64,000 nucleotides of DNA from contig NZ_CP037993.1 of NCBI RefSeq assembly GCF_004367745.1, positions 3,224,001 to 3,288,000 of the forward strand, in the 5' to 3' direction. Shown here piece by piece: positions 9,819 through 18,937 of the stretch (positions within the stretch are counted from its first letter, which is position 1; every line of letters begins with the position of its first letter). A program made the translations under genes and the position numbers. Below the pieces are notes generated by a model. It had not been told where the DNA came from and did no database searches. It was given only the letters and a program-made list of their open reading frames with translations. Source of the DNA: Herbaspirillum huttiense. GTDB lineage: Bacteria; Pseudomonadota; Gammaproteobacteria; Burkholderiales; Burkholderiaceae_D.

Positions 9819-10491
9819 TACCAGCGCGGCGATAGCGCTCGGTCATGAATTCGGCCATCAGGTCGAGACGGCCGACGATCTTGCCGAATTCCCGTTCAAA
9901 ACTCAGGTTGCGCGCGTCGCTGCCGATCTCGTCGGACAGCAGCAGGGGCGTGCCGTTGGCATTCTTGCGGCTGGAGAGAATCCAGGCGGCGATTTCCACA
10001 TTGCGCGCGGCATTGTAGAGATGCTGGGCGTCGAGCCCGTCGACCAGGAAGAATTCGATCTTGTTGCCATGCGCGACGATGATCATGTCGGCAGTCGCAT
10101 CGATGAAGGCCGCGACCCGATCCCCCTTGAACTCCGGTGACAAGGCCAGCGTCATGGCCTGGATGTCGCGCTTGCCCTGCAATTCGGGCCAGGCCTGGCG
10201 CTGCTCGATGGCTTGTTTGACCTTTTTCTCGGCCTCCTCGCGGGTGGCAGCGGTTTTCTTCCATTCTGCCGGGTTGCGCCGATACAGCTTGGACATCAGC
10301 AGGTACAGGCTATCGAGATTGGCGCGCATGGCCAGGGTGGCCACACGGTTGCTGTCGGATTGCCCCATCTCGCGTGAACTGGCCTCGGCCCCCTTGACTT
10401 CGCCATGCGGCGCGGGGGGCGAGGCGCAGCCGCCCAACAGGGTGGCGCACAGCAAGGACAGGGGCAGAAGGGAGAACAGCTTTCTGGTCAT
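9760..10491 (-). CDS. Predicted lipoprotein of unknown function
   Basis: A 243-residue protein with a lipoprotein signal: MTRK, a hydrophobic stretch and lipobox LGGC with the acylated Cys at residue 22. The mature part is mostly helical with charged stretches (EEAEKKVKQAIEQRQ) and a hydrophobic segment ATADMIIVAHGNKIEFFLVDG. I do not recognise the family. It is a single gene convergent with the diguanylate cyclase (59-bp overlap at the 3' ends). An envelope location is well supported; any functional link to the cyclase is only positional. Confidence 0.8.
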   Translation of the reverse strand: MTRKLFSLLPLSLLCATLLGGCASPPAPHGEVKGAEASSREMGQSDSNRVATLAMRANLDSLYLLMSKLYRRNPAEWKKTAATREEAEKKVKQAIEQRQAWPELQGKRDIQAMTLALSPEFKGDRVAAFIDATADMIIVAHGNKIEFFLVDGLDAQHLYNAARNVEIAAWILSSRKNANGTPLLLSDEIGSDARNLSFEREFGKIVGRLDLMAEFMTERYRRAGISYVQNLLGGSFLQFLPVR

Positions 10492-10580
10492 CGGCGGGCG
10501 GGACGAAACGAGCTGATAGGACTGATCCTAGCAGAATGCGTTCCGTCCGCCCCCTTCAGGCTGAAGCCTTTTGCTTCACA

Positions 10581-12536
10581 TCAGGCCTTGCCGGTCTGCG
10601 GCAAACCGGTCAGGTAGCCCACGGTGGCACCGAAGCGGTCCTTGAAGTTGGCGCGCACCAGGGGATCGAGGGTGTCCTTGACCTTGTCGTGCAAGCCTTT
10701 CTCCCAATCGCCGGCGTGCTGGAAGTTGCTCATCACGTAGGTCCAGCCGTTGATCTCATCCACCGCATGCAGGCCGGTCGATTCAGCGCCCGCCGGGCAG
10801 GACAGCACGCGGGTGAGCGCCTTGGTATCGACGTTGTAGGCCCACAGGAAGTTGTTGACGTGCATGCCGCTGTCTTCACCGATGAACAAGGTACGCAGCT
10901 TTTCCGAGAACTTGATGTTGTCCGGATTGGCGATGTGTTCCTGGTCGGCCAGGTTGCCCAAGGCATCCGGGGTCTTCAGGTCCACGCCCACCAGGGCAGC
11001 CGGCGGAGCCATGTCGATGGCCACCCATTCACTGTCGATGGCATTGCCACCGGCATCGCGCTGACCACCGCGCAGGTTCAGGGCATACACGGCGCCGGCC
11101 TTGGGGCCTTCGACCTTGATGTGGCCGGAGCCATTGAGCATCGAGGTCTGCACATAGGACATGGCCGAATAGGCGATCTTGTCGCGGGCATTGACGGTGG
11201 TGCCTTCCATCTTGGTGAAGCCCAGGCTGCCACCTGCCAGTGCCGCGTAGCGGTGGGTTTCCAGGAAGGCGGCGGCCTTCTGCATGCCCGGCTTGACGCG
11301 CACCCAGTTGAACTTGCCATTGAACGGGATCTTGGAGAAGGAACCGTCAGCCGGATCAGTGGTGCGGATGTCCATGATGTCGGAGGACTTGTAGCGGTCC
11401 GCCATGGCCTTGATTTCGGCACTGGTGGCGCTGCCCAGGCGTACCCAGGACAGCTTGCCGGCACCCGGACCAACGCCCGAGACCTGCTCCCAGCGCGCCA
11501 CATAAAGGGTGCCCGAGGACAGGTCTGCGGCGCGATCGGCGATGAACATGAACAGGCCGCCATTGGTGGCATCATCCCCCATGAGCACCGTGCGCTGGTC
11601 CGGCATGACCTGTACCAGCTCGTGCGAGATGCGGCCCAGGCAATAGTGCTTCTTGATGGAACCGGTGCCGTCCGGGTTGACGGTCACTTCCGGCAGGTGG
11701 CCATAGTGATAGGGATTGGCGCGGTTCTCGTCGCCATACAGGTTCTTGCTGAAGGCCTTGAATTGCGGATTGGAAGCGATGGCCGAGGCATCCGGTTCAT
11801 ATTCTTCCGACGACAGGTGCGTATTCCAGGGCGACAGGCTGGCACCGCAAGTGATCCACAGGCCGTTGACCTGGGAGGTATCAACATTGTGGTACTGCAC
11901 CAGCGACAGCTTGCCCGACGAAGGATCCTGGTCCAGGGTCAGCACGGCGATGGGCGACGGCAGCTGGCCGTACATGGCCGCCTGCTTCTGGTCGCGCGTG
12001 GTGTATTCGAATTGCACCACGGCAAATACCGCATTGCCCTTAACGCCCGGCACCTTGGCACCGGCCACGGTCAGCAGCGAAGAGCCGTCCGGGCAGTCGG
12101 AATAGAACTGGCGCTCCTTGCCCGGCACCGAGCGGTCGATGATGGGCTGGTTGTTGATGTCCAGGTAGCCGCCGGCGAGGATGCTGCCGCCCTTGCCGTT
12201 CGGGACCATGTCGCCGGTCATGAAGAAAGGCTGATAGGCCAGCTTGTAGCTCTGCTTGCTGCCATCTGCAAAAGTCACTTCCAGGGCCGAGCCGACGGTG
12301 GTGGCGGCCATGGCGGCCGGGTTGTCCAGGGTCGGGGCCGGCATGCCGGTGAAACGCGCCGAGGCGAAAGGCTTGCCCGCACCCGGGGTGGCGCAGGCGG
12401 CCAGCAGGGCCGAGGCCGACAGGCCGCCCGCCAGCGGCAGCAGGGGCGCGGCGCCCAGGGCCTTGAGCAGGTTGCGGCGGCCGGCTTGCGGCTGGTCGGC
12501 GACGGTTGGGGTGGCGGTGGGGGCAGGCTGTCTCAT
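10581..12536 (-). CDS. phoX: PhoX-family alkaline phosphatase, Tat-exported
   Basis: A 651-residue member of the PhoX (DUF839) family of secreted phosphatases, which release phosphate from organic esters using Ca and Fe. The N-terminus has a twin-arginine signal (AGRRNLLKALG, about residues 18-28), then a hydrophobic core ending ALLAACATPG. That ending also fits a lipobox (LAAC), so the protein may be a Tat-exported lipoprotein. Family segments include GLWITCGASLSPWNTHLSSEEYEPD and VMGDDATNGGLFMFIADR-like text in the middle, and a C-terminal NIKFSEKLRTLFIGEDSGMH. The ATG at 12534-12536 was chosen over much longer in-frame upstream extensions because it starts just before the signal. A Pho-box-like site lies about 50 bp upstream. 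Confidence 0.88.
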   Translation of the reverse strand: MRQPAPTATPTVADQPQAGRRNLLKALGAAPLLPLAGGLSASALLAACATPGAGKPFASARFTGMPAPTLDNPAAMAATTVGSALEVTFADGSKQSYKLAYQPFFMTGDMVPNGKGGSILAGGYLDINNQPIIDRSVPGKERQFYSDCPDGSSLLTVAGAKVPGVKGNAVFAVVQFEYTTRDQKQAAMYGQLPSPIAVLTLDQDPSSGKLSLVQYHNVDTSQVNGLWITCGASLSPWNTHLSSEEYEPDASAIASNPQFKAFSKNLYGDENRANPYHYGHLPEVTVNPDGTGSIKKHYCLGRISHELVQVMPDQRTVLMGDDATNGGLFMFIADRAADLSSGTLYVARWEQVSGVGPGAGKLSWVRLGSATSAEIKAMADRYKSSDIMDIRTTDPADGSFSKIPFNGKFNWVRVKPGMQKAAAFLETHRYAALAGGSLGFTKMEGTTVNARDKIAYSAMSYVQTSMLNGSGHIKVEGPKAGAVYALNLRGGQRDAGGNAIDSEWVAIDMAPPAALVGVDLKTPDALGNLADQEHIANPDNIKFSEKLRTLFIGEDSGMHVNNFLWAYNVDTKALTRVLSCPAGAESTGLHAVDEINGWTYVMSNFQHAGDWEKGLHDKVKDTLDPLVRANFKDRFGATVGYLTGLPQTGKA

Positions 12537-12586
12537 CGAGGATTCTCCGGTGGTGGCTAGCAGATGTCGGGCAGCGGCGGACGCAC

Positions 12587-12604
12587 CCGTCAGTATTTTG
12601 TCAG
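12587..12604 (-). promoter_or_regulatory. Candidate Pho box upstream of phoX
   Basis: On the minus strand: CTGACAA, an AT-rich AATA spacer, then CTGACGG, two 7-bp direct repeats with 11-bp periodicity. This is the known PhoB-site geometry (CTGTCAT repeats with a 4-bp AT-rich spacer). It ends 50 bp upstream of the phoX start codon. Confidence 0.6.
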
Positions 12605-12656
12605 TCAAACAAGCGCGCCGATGGTAGCGACGGAAAATGACAGGCGCGTGACGGGG

Positions 12657-12685
12657 GTGAAACTGCCCTCCTCCTCTTGTATAAT
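12657..12685 (+). promoter_or_regulatory. Sigma-70 promoter of prfB
   Basis: GTGAAA (12657-12662), a 17-bp spacer and a perfect TATAAT at 12680-12685, 28 bp before the prfB ATG. The -35 element matches 4 of 6 consensus bases; the -10 is perfect and preceded by TG. Confidence 0.65.
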
Positions 12686-12713
12686 TCGAGGTTTGATCGC
12701 AAAAGAAACCATC

Positions 12714-13818
12714 ATGGAAGCAGAACGCCTCAATTCCCTCCAATCCTTGCTCGATGATCTGGCCACCCGTGCCACCGAGCTTCGGAGGTATCTTTGACTT
12801 CGATGTGAAGTCGGAGAAACTCGAACAAGTCAACGCCGAACTGGAAGACCCCAACGTCTGGAACGACCAGAAGCGGGCCCAGGACCTCGGCAAGGAAAAG
12901 AAATCGCTGGAAGCGATCGTCCACACCCTCATCAAGATCGACAGCGAGCTCAGCGATGCGCGTGACCTCTTCGAGATGGCCCGCGAGGAAAAGGACGAGG
13001 ACACCATCGTCGCCATCGAAGCCGATGCCGAGACCCTGAAGAAGCTGGTCGAAGACATGGAATTCCGCCGCATGTTCAGCGGCCCCATGGACGCCAACAA
13101 CTGCTTCATCGACATCCAGGCCGGTGCCGGCGGTACCGAAGCCCAGGACTGGGCTTCCATGCTGCTGCGCCAATACCTGCGCTACTGCGAGCGCAAGGGC
13201 TTCAAGGCCGAAATCCTGGAACAGTCCGACGGTGAAGTGGCCGGCATCAAGACCGCCACCATCAAGGTCGAGGGCGAATACGCCTATGGCTTCCTGCGCA
13301 CCGAAACGGGTGTGCACCGCCTGGTGCGCAAGTCGCCGTTCGACTCGTCCAATGGCCGCCATACCTCGTTCTCGAGCCTGTTCGTCTACCCCGAAGTGGA
13401 TGAATCCTTCGAGATCGAGATCAACCCGGCTGATGTGCGGGTGGACACCTACCGTGCCTCCGGCGCGGGTGGCCAGCACATCAACAAGACCGACTCCGCC
13501 GTGCGCCTGACGCACGCCCCGACGGGCATTGTCGTGCAATGCCAGAACGACCGCAGCCAGCACCGCAACCGGGCCGAGGCCTGGGACATGCTGCGCGCCA
13601 AGCTGTTCGAACTGGAACTGCGCAAGCGCATGAGCGAACAGCAGAAGCTGGAAGACTCCAAGACCGACGTCGGCTGGGGCCACCAGATCCGCTCCTACGT
13701 GCTGGACCAGTCCCGCATCAAGGACCTGCGTACCAACTTCGAAACCGGCAATACCAAGGCCGTCCTCGATGGCGACATCGACGACTTCATCGCGGCCTCG
13801 CTGAAACAGGGCGTCTGA
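12714..13818 (+). CDS. prfB: Peptide chain release factor 2 with programmed +1 frameshift
   Basis: RF2 terminates translation at UGA and UAA. The gene is read in two frames: 27 codons from the ATG at 12714, then an in-frame TGA at 12795-12797 in the context CGG AGG TAT CTT TGA C. An internal Shine-Dalgarno-like GGAGG and the slippery CTT shift ribosomes +1, so reading resumes at GAC (12796). The product is about 367 residues, normal for RF2. Recognition motif SPF (KSPFDSS) and catalytic GGQ ([15 protein letters not shown]) are intact. The shift autoregulates RF2 supply and is not a sequencing error. lysS follows 75 bp downstream, the same order as in enterobacteria. Confidence 0.97.
12784..12798 (+). 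promoter_or_regulatory. prfB programmed +1 frameshift site
   Basis: The internal GGAGG sits just upstream of CTT TGA C, where CTT is the slippery codon and TGA the RF2-dependent stop. Spacing and order follow the known prfB recoding signal. Confidence 0.95.
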
Positions 13819-13893
13819 TCCCGGTGGCCGCGCGGCCTTGCTGCGCGGCCTGCACTTGCTGATCCGACCGTTCAACCTTCAAGAATTCCAACC

Positions 13894-15435
13894 ATGACCA
13901 CGCAAAACACCCCCGCCGCCCAGCCGGCAGCCGACGAGAACAGCATCATCGCCGAGCGCCGCGCCAAGCTGGCCGCCATCCGCGAGCAGGGCGTCGCCTT
14001 CCCCAACGATTTCCGCCCGGCCAACAATGCCGCCGACCTGCACGCCAAGTACGATGGCCTGGAGAATGAAGCGCTGGAAGCAGAACCGGTCCAGGTCACC
14101 GTGGCAGGCCGCATGATGTTGAAGCGTGTCATGGGCAAGGCGGCCTTCGCCACCCTGCAGGACGCCTCGGGCGTGCGCGCCGACGGCCGCATCCAGCTCT
14201 ACGTGACCCGCGACGTCACCGGCGAAGAAGCCATGGCCGCCTTCAAGCACTATGACCTGGGCGATATCCTGGGCGCTGAAGGCACCCTCTTCAAGACCAA
14301 GACCGGCGAGCTGTCCATCAAGGTCACCAAGTTGAAACTCATCACCAAGTCGCTGCGCCCGCTGCCGGACAAGTTCCACGGCCTGGCCGACCAGGAAATG
14401 AAGTATCGCCAGCGCTACGTGGACCTGATCATGAGCGAAGAGACGCGCCGCACCTTCAAGGCGCGTACTGCAGCGATGTCGTCGATCCGCCGCTTCATGG
14501 AAACCAACGGTTTCATGGAAGTGGAAACCCCGATGCTGCACCCGATCCCGGGCGGCGCGGCGGCCAAGCCCTTCATCACCCACCACAATGCGCTGGACAT
14601 GCAGATGTTCATGCGCATCGCCCCCGAGCTGTACCTGAAGCGCCTGGTGGTGGGCGGTTTCGAGCGCGTCTTCGAGGTCAACCGCAACTTCCGCAATGAA
14701 GGCGTCTCGCCGCGTCACAACCCCGAATTCACGATGATGGAGTTCTACGCCGCCTACGTGGATTACCAGTGGCTGATGGGCTTCACCGAACAGGTGATCC
14801 GCCAGGCCGCCATCGACGCCCACGGCACCGCCGTGCTGACCTATCAGGGCCGCGAGCTGGACCTGTCCAAGCCCTTCGACCGCCTGACCATCACCGGCGC
14901 GATCCTGAAGTACGCTCCGAACTACACCGAAGCGCAACTGGCCGACATCGACTTCCTGCGCACTGAACTCAAGAAGTTCGGCGTCAAGACCGACCAGGCC
15001 CCGCTGGCCGGTGCCGGCATCGGCGCGCTGCAACTGGCGCTGTTCGAAGAAACGGCTGAATCGCAGCTGTGGAACCCGACCTACATCATCGATTACCCGG
15101 TCGAAGTCTCTCCGCTGGCGCGCGCTTCCGACACGGTCGCCGGCATCACCGAGCGCTTCGAGCTGTTCATCACCGGCCGCGAGATCGCCAACGGCTTCTC
15201 CGAGTTGAATGACGCTGAAGACCAGGCCGCCCGCTTCCAGGCGCAAGTGGCCGCCAAGGACGCTGGCGATGAAGAAGCCATGTACTACGACGCCGACTAC
15301 ATCCGTGCCCTGGAATACGGCATGCCGCCGGCCGGTGGCTGCGGCATCGGCATCGACCGCCTCATGATGCTGATCACCGACTCGCCCAACATCCGCGACG
15401 TGATCCTGTTCCCGCACCTGCGCCGCGAAGACTGA
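13894..15435 (+). CDS. lysS: Lysyl-tRNA synthetase (class II)
   Basis: Charges tRNA-Lys. 513 residues, the normal size. The N-terminal OB-fold anticodon-binding domain (about residues 65-165, [19 protein letters not shown]) is followed by the class II catalytic core: motif 1 around [17 protein letters not shown], motif 2 [20 protein letters not shown] and motif 3 [12 protein letters not shown]. All class II signatures are intact. It lies 75 bp behind prfB on the same strand and is probably in the same transcript. Confidence 0.97.
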   Translation: MTTQNTPAAQPAADENSIIAERRAKLAAIREQGVAFPNDFRPANNAADLHAKYDGLENEALEAEPVQVTVAGRMMLKRVMGKAAFATLQDASGVRADGRIQLYVTRDVTGEEAMAAFKHYDLGDILGAEGTLFKTKTGELSIKVTKLKLITKSLRPLPDKFHGLADQEMKYRQRYVDLIMSEETRRTFKARTAAMSSIRRFMETNGFMEVETPMLHPIPGGAAAKPFITHHNALDMQMFMRIAPELYLKRLVVGGFERVFEVNRNFRNEGVSPRHNPEFTMMEFYAAYVDYQWLMGFTEQVIRQAAIDAHGTAVLTYQGRELDLSKPFDRLTITGAILKYAPNYTEAQLADIDFLRTELKKFGVKTDQAPLAGAGIGALQLALFEETAESQLWNPTYIIDYPVEVSPLARASDTVAGITERFELFITGREIANGFSELNDAEDQAARFQAQVAAKDAGDEEAMYYDADYIRALEYGMPPAGGCGIGIDRLMMLITDSPNIRDVILFPHLRRED

Positions 15436-15493
15436 TCGTCACGCGGGACGGCGCTGCGCTGCTCCCGTGTTGGCGCATCCAGCCTTGCTCCCT

Positions 15494-15515
15494 CCGCATC
15501 CCGCCCGGGATGCGG
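15494..15515 (+). terminator. Hairpin downstream of lysS
   Basis: Perfect 9-bp inverted repeat CCGCATCCC / GGGATGCGG around GCCC, about 60 bp after the lysS stop. It has no T tract, so intrinsic termination is uncertain. The rest of 15436-15733 shows nothing else recognisable. Confidence 0.4.
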
Positions 15516-15733
15516 AACCCCATCCTCCCTGTACGCCCCTCCCTTCCTGCCTGAAACACCCTTCGATTGCTTCAGAGCAGCGTTGTCTTGCCGCAAACCC
15601 GTGTCCAGTCCGTCTGTTGCAGGATTACAAGTCCTTACAACTGACACAGAATCGGGATTTTTTTTGGCCCATGACCACTCCATAATCCAGTCATCCACTC
15701 ATCAACGACAACAGAACAACTAGAGAGGTCATC

Positions 15734-16414
15734 ATGGAAACCAATGCCAATACCAATACCCCGCAAAACCTGAACGCAAGCAACAACGCCGTGAGCCAGC
15801 CTTCCGCACCTGCTTCGTCGGGACGGATTCATCCGCTGGTCGCCGGCGCCTCGGTGGCCGTGATTCTGGTCAGCCTGATCGGCGTGGCCGCGATGACGGG
15901 TCTGTTGCCCAACTCCAAAAGCGCCAATTCGCCGCAGCAGGTCGCGGCCATGGAGCAAACCGGTCAGGGCCAGCAACCGCTGGTGCAGCAACAAGCTCCG
16001 CAATCCACCTCTTACCAGCCGCAACAGGGCGCCTATCCGGCCCAGGCAGCAGCGCCCGTGGCCCAGCGCGCCTCGGCCGTCTGCAGCAGCTGCGGTGAAG
16101 TGATCGGCGTACGTACCGTGCGCCACAGTGTCCCGACCAGCGGTGTGGGTATTGCTGGCGGCGCCGTGGTCGGCGGCCTGCTGGGCAACCAGATCGGTGG
16201 CGGTACCGGCCGTACCCTGGCCACCATTGCCGGTGCTGTCGGCGGCGGTTACGCCGGCAACGAAGTGGAAAAGAACGTGCGCTCCACCACCAGCTACGTC
16301 GTCGACGTGCGCATGGACAACGGCAAGACCCGCAGCTTCCCGCAAACCAGCGAAAACTGGCGTGTCGGCGACCAGGTGCGCGTGGTCAATGGCCGCCTGG
16401 AAGGCCGCGGTTAA
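15734..16414 (+). CDS. Glycine-zipper 2TM-domain envelope protein
   Basis: A 226-residue protein with a cytoplasmic Asn/Thr/Ser-rich N-terminus, one membrane helix (VAVILVSLIGVAAMTGLL, about residues 42-60), a Gln/Pro-rich linker, and a C-terminal glycine-zipper region GIAGGAVVGGLLGNQIGG followed by TIAGAVGGGYAGNEVEKN. This matches the glycine-zipper 2TM family (SlyB/Rick_17kDa-like), usually envelope-associated, but here anchored by an N-terminal helix in place of a lipobox. A conserved-looking CSSCGEV pair of cysteines precedes the zipper. It is a single gene with a strong terminator behind it. The molecular role is unknown. Confidence 0.8.
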   Translation: METNANTNTPQNLNASNNAVSQPSAPASSGRIHPLVAGASVAVILVSLIGVAAMTGLLPNSKSANSPQQVAAMEQTGQGQQPLVQQQAPQSTSYQPQQGAYPAQAAAPVAQRASAVCSSCGEVIGVRTVRHSVPTSGVGIAGGAVVGGLLGNQIGGGTGRTLATIAGAVGGGYAGNEVEKNVRSTTSYVVDVRMDNGKTRSFPQTSENWRVGDQVRVVNGRLEGRG

Positions 16415-16455
16415 GTCCGACAGCCCCTTCGCCCGGTCTCCGGGCGCGAGCAAAC

Positions 16456-16490
16456 AAGCCCTTCGAGTCGCCTCGAAGGGCTTTTTCTTT
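16456..16490 (+). terminator. Rho-independent terminator
   Basis: 12-bp perfect stem AAGCCCTTCGAG / CTCGAAGGGCTT around TCGC, followed by TTTCTTT. It follows the glycine-zipper gene by about 40 bp. Confidence 0.9.
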
Positions 16491-16832
16491 GTTGTCGTTT
16501 AACCGCCCGGTATTTGTCTTTTGGTGCTGGATATGAAGATTTGTGCACCAATTGCGTCTTTACAACGTTATCCTGACATCAGATTGTCATTTTCCTGCCG
16601 GATGGCATGTCAGGCCACCCTTACCCGGCGTTTCCGGGAAGGCAATTGATAAACGCTGGCAACACTCCAACGAGGCAGTTAGACTTTCGCGAAAAGTCAT
16701 CCGCCTGGACGGCAGCGGAGTTGGTAGTCGGGAAACAGAACGCTGAAGCGTCGACCCGCTTACTCGTACTGAACGGGGGGCGAAGAATTCGCCAGGCCGC
16801 GCCCACAGGGCGCGAAAAGCGTTTGAAGATTT
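16491..16832. other. Intergenic region ahead of the hydrolase gene
   Basis: 342 bp without a supportable gene. It is noticeably more AT-rich at 16500-16600 than the flanks and presumably holds the promoter of the hydrolase gene. I found no clean -35/-10 pair, RNA gene or repeat. Confidence 0.4.
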
Positions 16833-17765
16833 ATGGACTCACTGTCATCCACCGATACCAGCAGCCCGGCCAGCACAGCGGCCGAGCCTGCCGAGCAACG
16901 TCAAGCCGAAGAACGACATGGCGGCCCGCACAAGGAGCATGCGGTCATCCTGCTGCACGGCCTGTGCGGCTCGCAACTGGAAATGGGGTCCATCCCCAAA
17001 CAGCTGAAGAAGGCTGGCTGTACCGTCATCCCGCTCAACATCGACAACTATTCCGCTGCCCTGACCAATCCGCGCGTCTCGCCCAATTGGGAAGACTGGT
17101 GCGCCGTGGTCGAAAGCCGGGTGGCGCGTCTGAAGGAAGAATTCCGTACCGTCTCGTTGTGCGGCCTGTCCATGGGCGCCACGCTGGCGCTGGCCGTGGC
17201 GGCGCGCAGCAAGGAACTGCTGTCGGTGGTACTGCTCTCGCCGGTGCTGCAATACGATGGCTGGTCAGTGCCCTGGTACTGGAAAATGCTGACCGTGGTC
17301 TATGACATGGGCGTGCGCAACTGGTCCTACAAGGAAAGCGAACCCTACGGCATCAAGAATTACGAAATGCGCCGCCGTGTGGCCGCCGCACTGGAGAAGG
17401 ATGGCGTGGCTGCTGTCGGTGCCGCTTCGATCCCGGCACGCCACCTGCGCGCCGCCCTGCGCATGATCGCATTCGTGCGCAAGTCCCTGCCCCTGGTCCG
17501 CACCGATACCCTGATCATTCACTCCATCGACGATGAAACCGCATCGCCGCGCAATGCCGAGCTGATCCTGCAACAGATCAACGCCGAGGTACGCAAGGTG
17601 ATCTGGCTGGGCGACTGTTATCACATCATCACCGTCGACAATGAACGTGAAATCGTCACCAACGAAACCGTGATGTTCATCAAGCGCAGCATCGAGATCC
17701 ACGGCAACGAGATGAACCGCAAGTATCTAGCCCATGCCTCGCCACTGAAGGACAGACGGCACTGA
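16833..17765 (+). CDS. Alpha/beta-hydrolase (carboxylesterase-like)
   Basis: A 310-residue cytoplasmic serine hydrolase. An oxyanion-loop motif LLHGLCGS (about residues 40-47), nucleophile elbow GLSMG (111-115, Ser113), acid region HSIDD (Asp233 or Asp234) and DCYHIIT (His264) form a plausible Ser-Asp-His triad. The layout resembles small bacterial carboxylesterases and monoacylglycerol-lipase-like enzymes. The first 35 residues are polar and low-complexity with no signal peptide. The substrate cannot be read from sequence. A small membrane protein gene follows 108 bp downstream. Confidence 0.8.
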   Translation: MDSLSSTDTSSPASTAAEPAEQRQAEERHGGPHKEHAVILLHGLCGSQLEMGSIPKQLKKAGCTVIPLNIDNYSAALTNPRVSPNWEDWCAVVESRVARLKEEFRTVSLCGLSMGATLALAVAARSKELLSVVLLSPVLQYDGWSVPWYWKMLTVVYDMGVRNWSYKESEPYGIKNYEMRRRVAAALEKDGVAAVGAASIPARHLRAALRMIAFVRKSLPLVRTDTLIIHSIDDETASPRNAELILQQINAEVRKVIWLGDCYHIITVDNEREIVTNETVMFIKRSIEIHGNEMNRKYLAHASPLKDRRH

Positions 17766-17873
17766 CTTGATGTGCAGATACAACGCAGCCCGGCAATTTG
17801 GCCGCCAGTAAGTCTTTTGACAGACAGCATTCTTAACATGAGCCCATTGCACCGCCGTGCAATGTGAACCAAG

Positions 17874-18389
17874 ATGGATACGACGCGCCCCCACTCCAAG
17901 ACCATCATGAGCCTGATCCGACTCAAGAACGCCAAAAGCTGGCGCCCGCAGGGCTTCAGGCCGTTGTACGTCAGTACGTTCGGCTTCGTCGCCGCCTTCG
18001 GGCTGCGCTATGTGCTGGCGCCTTTTGTCGAGGAATCGCTGTCGATGCTGTTCTTTGCCGTCAATTGCATCGTGATGAGCTATCTGTTCGGCTATCTGTA
18101 TTCCCTGGGCCTGCTGGCCATCAGCATCCCCACGGCCATGTTCTTCTTCCGCAAGCCGTATTACACGATGGACGGGCTCAACGACAAGGACATCTTCCTG
18201 ATCCTGGTCTACATGGTCATCGTCGCCACCGCCTCGATCATCATCGAGTGGCTGCAGCGCGAGCGCTATGCCGCGGTGCTGCAGCAGCGCGTATCGGAAA
18301 CCCGCTATCGCCTGCTGATCGAATCGGACCAGGCGCGCCGTGCCGAATACGCCAGGCAATTCGAAAGCAGCGCCCGCGAAAGCGCCTGA
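17874..18389 (+). CDS. Small membrane protein with KdpD-like (DUF4118-type) transmembrane region
   Basis: A 171-residue protein with about four membrane helices between residues 28 and 122 (LYVSTFGFVAAFGLRYVLAP; MLFFAVNCIVMSYLFGYLYS; LGLLAISIPTAMFFF; IFLILVYMVIVATASIII) and a charged cytoplasmic tail with a short coiled-coil look (RERYAAVLQQRVSETRYRLL). The helix pattern recalls the membrane domain of KdpD-type sensor kinases, but no kinase domain follows. It could be a truncated sensor or a partner of the receiver protein encoded 113 bp downstream; that is inference. Confidence 0.65.
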   Translation: MDTTRPHSKTIMSLIRLKNAKSWRPQGFRPLYVSTFGFVAAFGLRYVLAPFVEESLSMLFFAVNCIVMSYLFGYLYSLGLLAISIPTAMFFFRKPYYTMDGLNDKDIFLILVYMVIVATASIIIEWLQRERYAAVLQQRVSETRYRLLIESDQARRAEYARQFESSARESA

Positions 18390-18502
18390 TTTCGATCCGC
18401 ACCGGGGCTGCCGGCAACACCTGCGCAGCCCATCAGGAAGCTCCTGATACCCTGCCCGCAGCCTCTCCCCTAAGATGCCTCCATACCAGCAAGGAGGCTG
18501 CC

Positions 18503-18937
18503 ATGTCCCTGACCCATCACCTGCCCAGCGTACTCGTCGTCGATGTCGACCTGGACGCCATCGAAACCGCCCGCTTCGCCGTCTGGCGCAGCCAGTTGCC
18601 CTGCCAGTTCGATTGGTTCGACGATGCCGAACTGGCCAATGCTTCGCTGCTGACCAAGGCCCTGTGCCGCAGCAAGGAGCTGCCGGCCCTGATCCTGCTG
18701 GATCCGCGCAGCTTTACCGGCACCGAAGGGTATGAATTGCTGCGCACCCTGTGCATCTACCAGCAACTGGCGCATATCCCGCTGGTGCTGTTCACGGCCG
18801 CGCCGATGTCCGCCGATTTCGCCCAGGAACAGGACAGCCGCATCTGGTATGCCGCCAAGCCGGCCCGCGCGGCCGATTACATGGACCTGGTCACGCGCTG
18901 CGTGAAGCAGCGCCTGCATCAGCCGGCCACGCTCTGA
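18503..18937 (+). CDS. Stand-alone response-regulator receiver domain
   Basis: A 144-residue CheY-like protein with no output domain. The acidic pocket VLVVDVD, phospho-acceptor region ILLDPRS, switch Thr in VLFTAA and Lys in AAKPAR are all in the expected order, so phosphorylation is plausible. The start ATG has a strong AAGGAGG. The 3' end overlaps the convergent mocR-type gene by 19 bp. No histidine kinase is nearby; the membrane protein upstream is the only candidate partner in the window. Confidence 0.8.
   Translation: MSLTHHLPSVLVVDVDLDAIETARFAVWRSQLPCQFDWFDDAELANASLLTKALCRSKELPALILLDPRSFTGTEGYELLRTLCIYQQLAHIPLVLFTAAPMSADFAQEQDSRIWYAAKPARAADYMDLVTRCVKQRLHQPATL

Noticed and set aside
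10536-12560. 674-codon plus-strand frame opposite phoX
   Set aside because: Fully antisense to the PhoX gene, low-complexity and without a ribosome site.
12754-13818. prfB as a gene starting after the internal TGA, or as a frameshifted pseudogene
   Set aside because: The in-frame ATG at 12714, the internal Shine-Dalgarno and CTT TGA C show programmed recoding of an intact gene.
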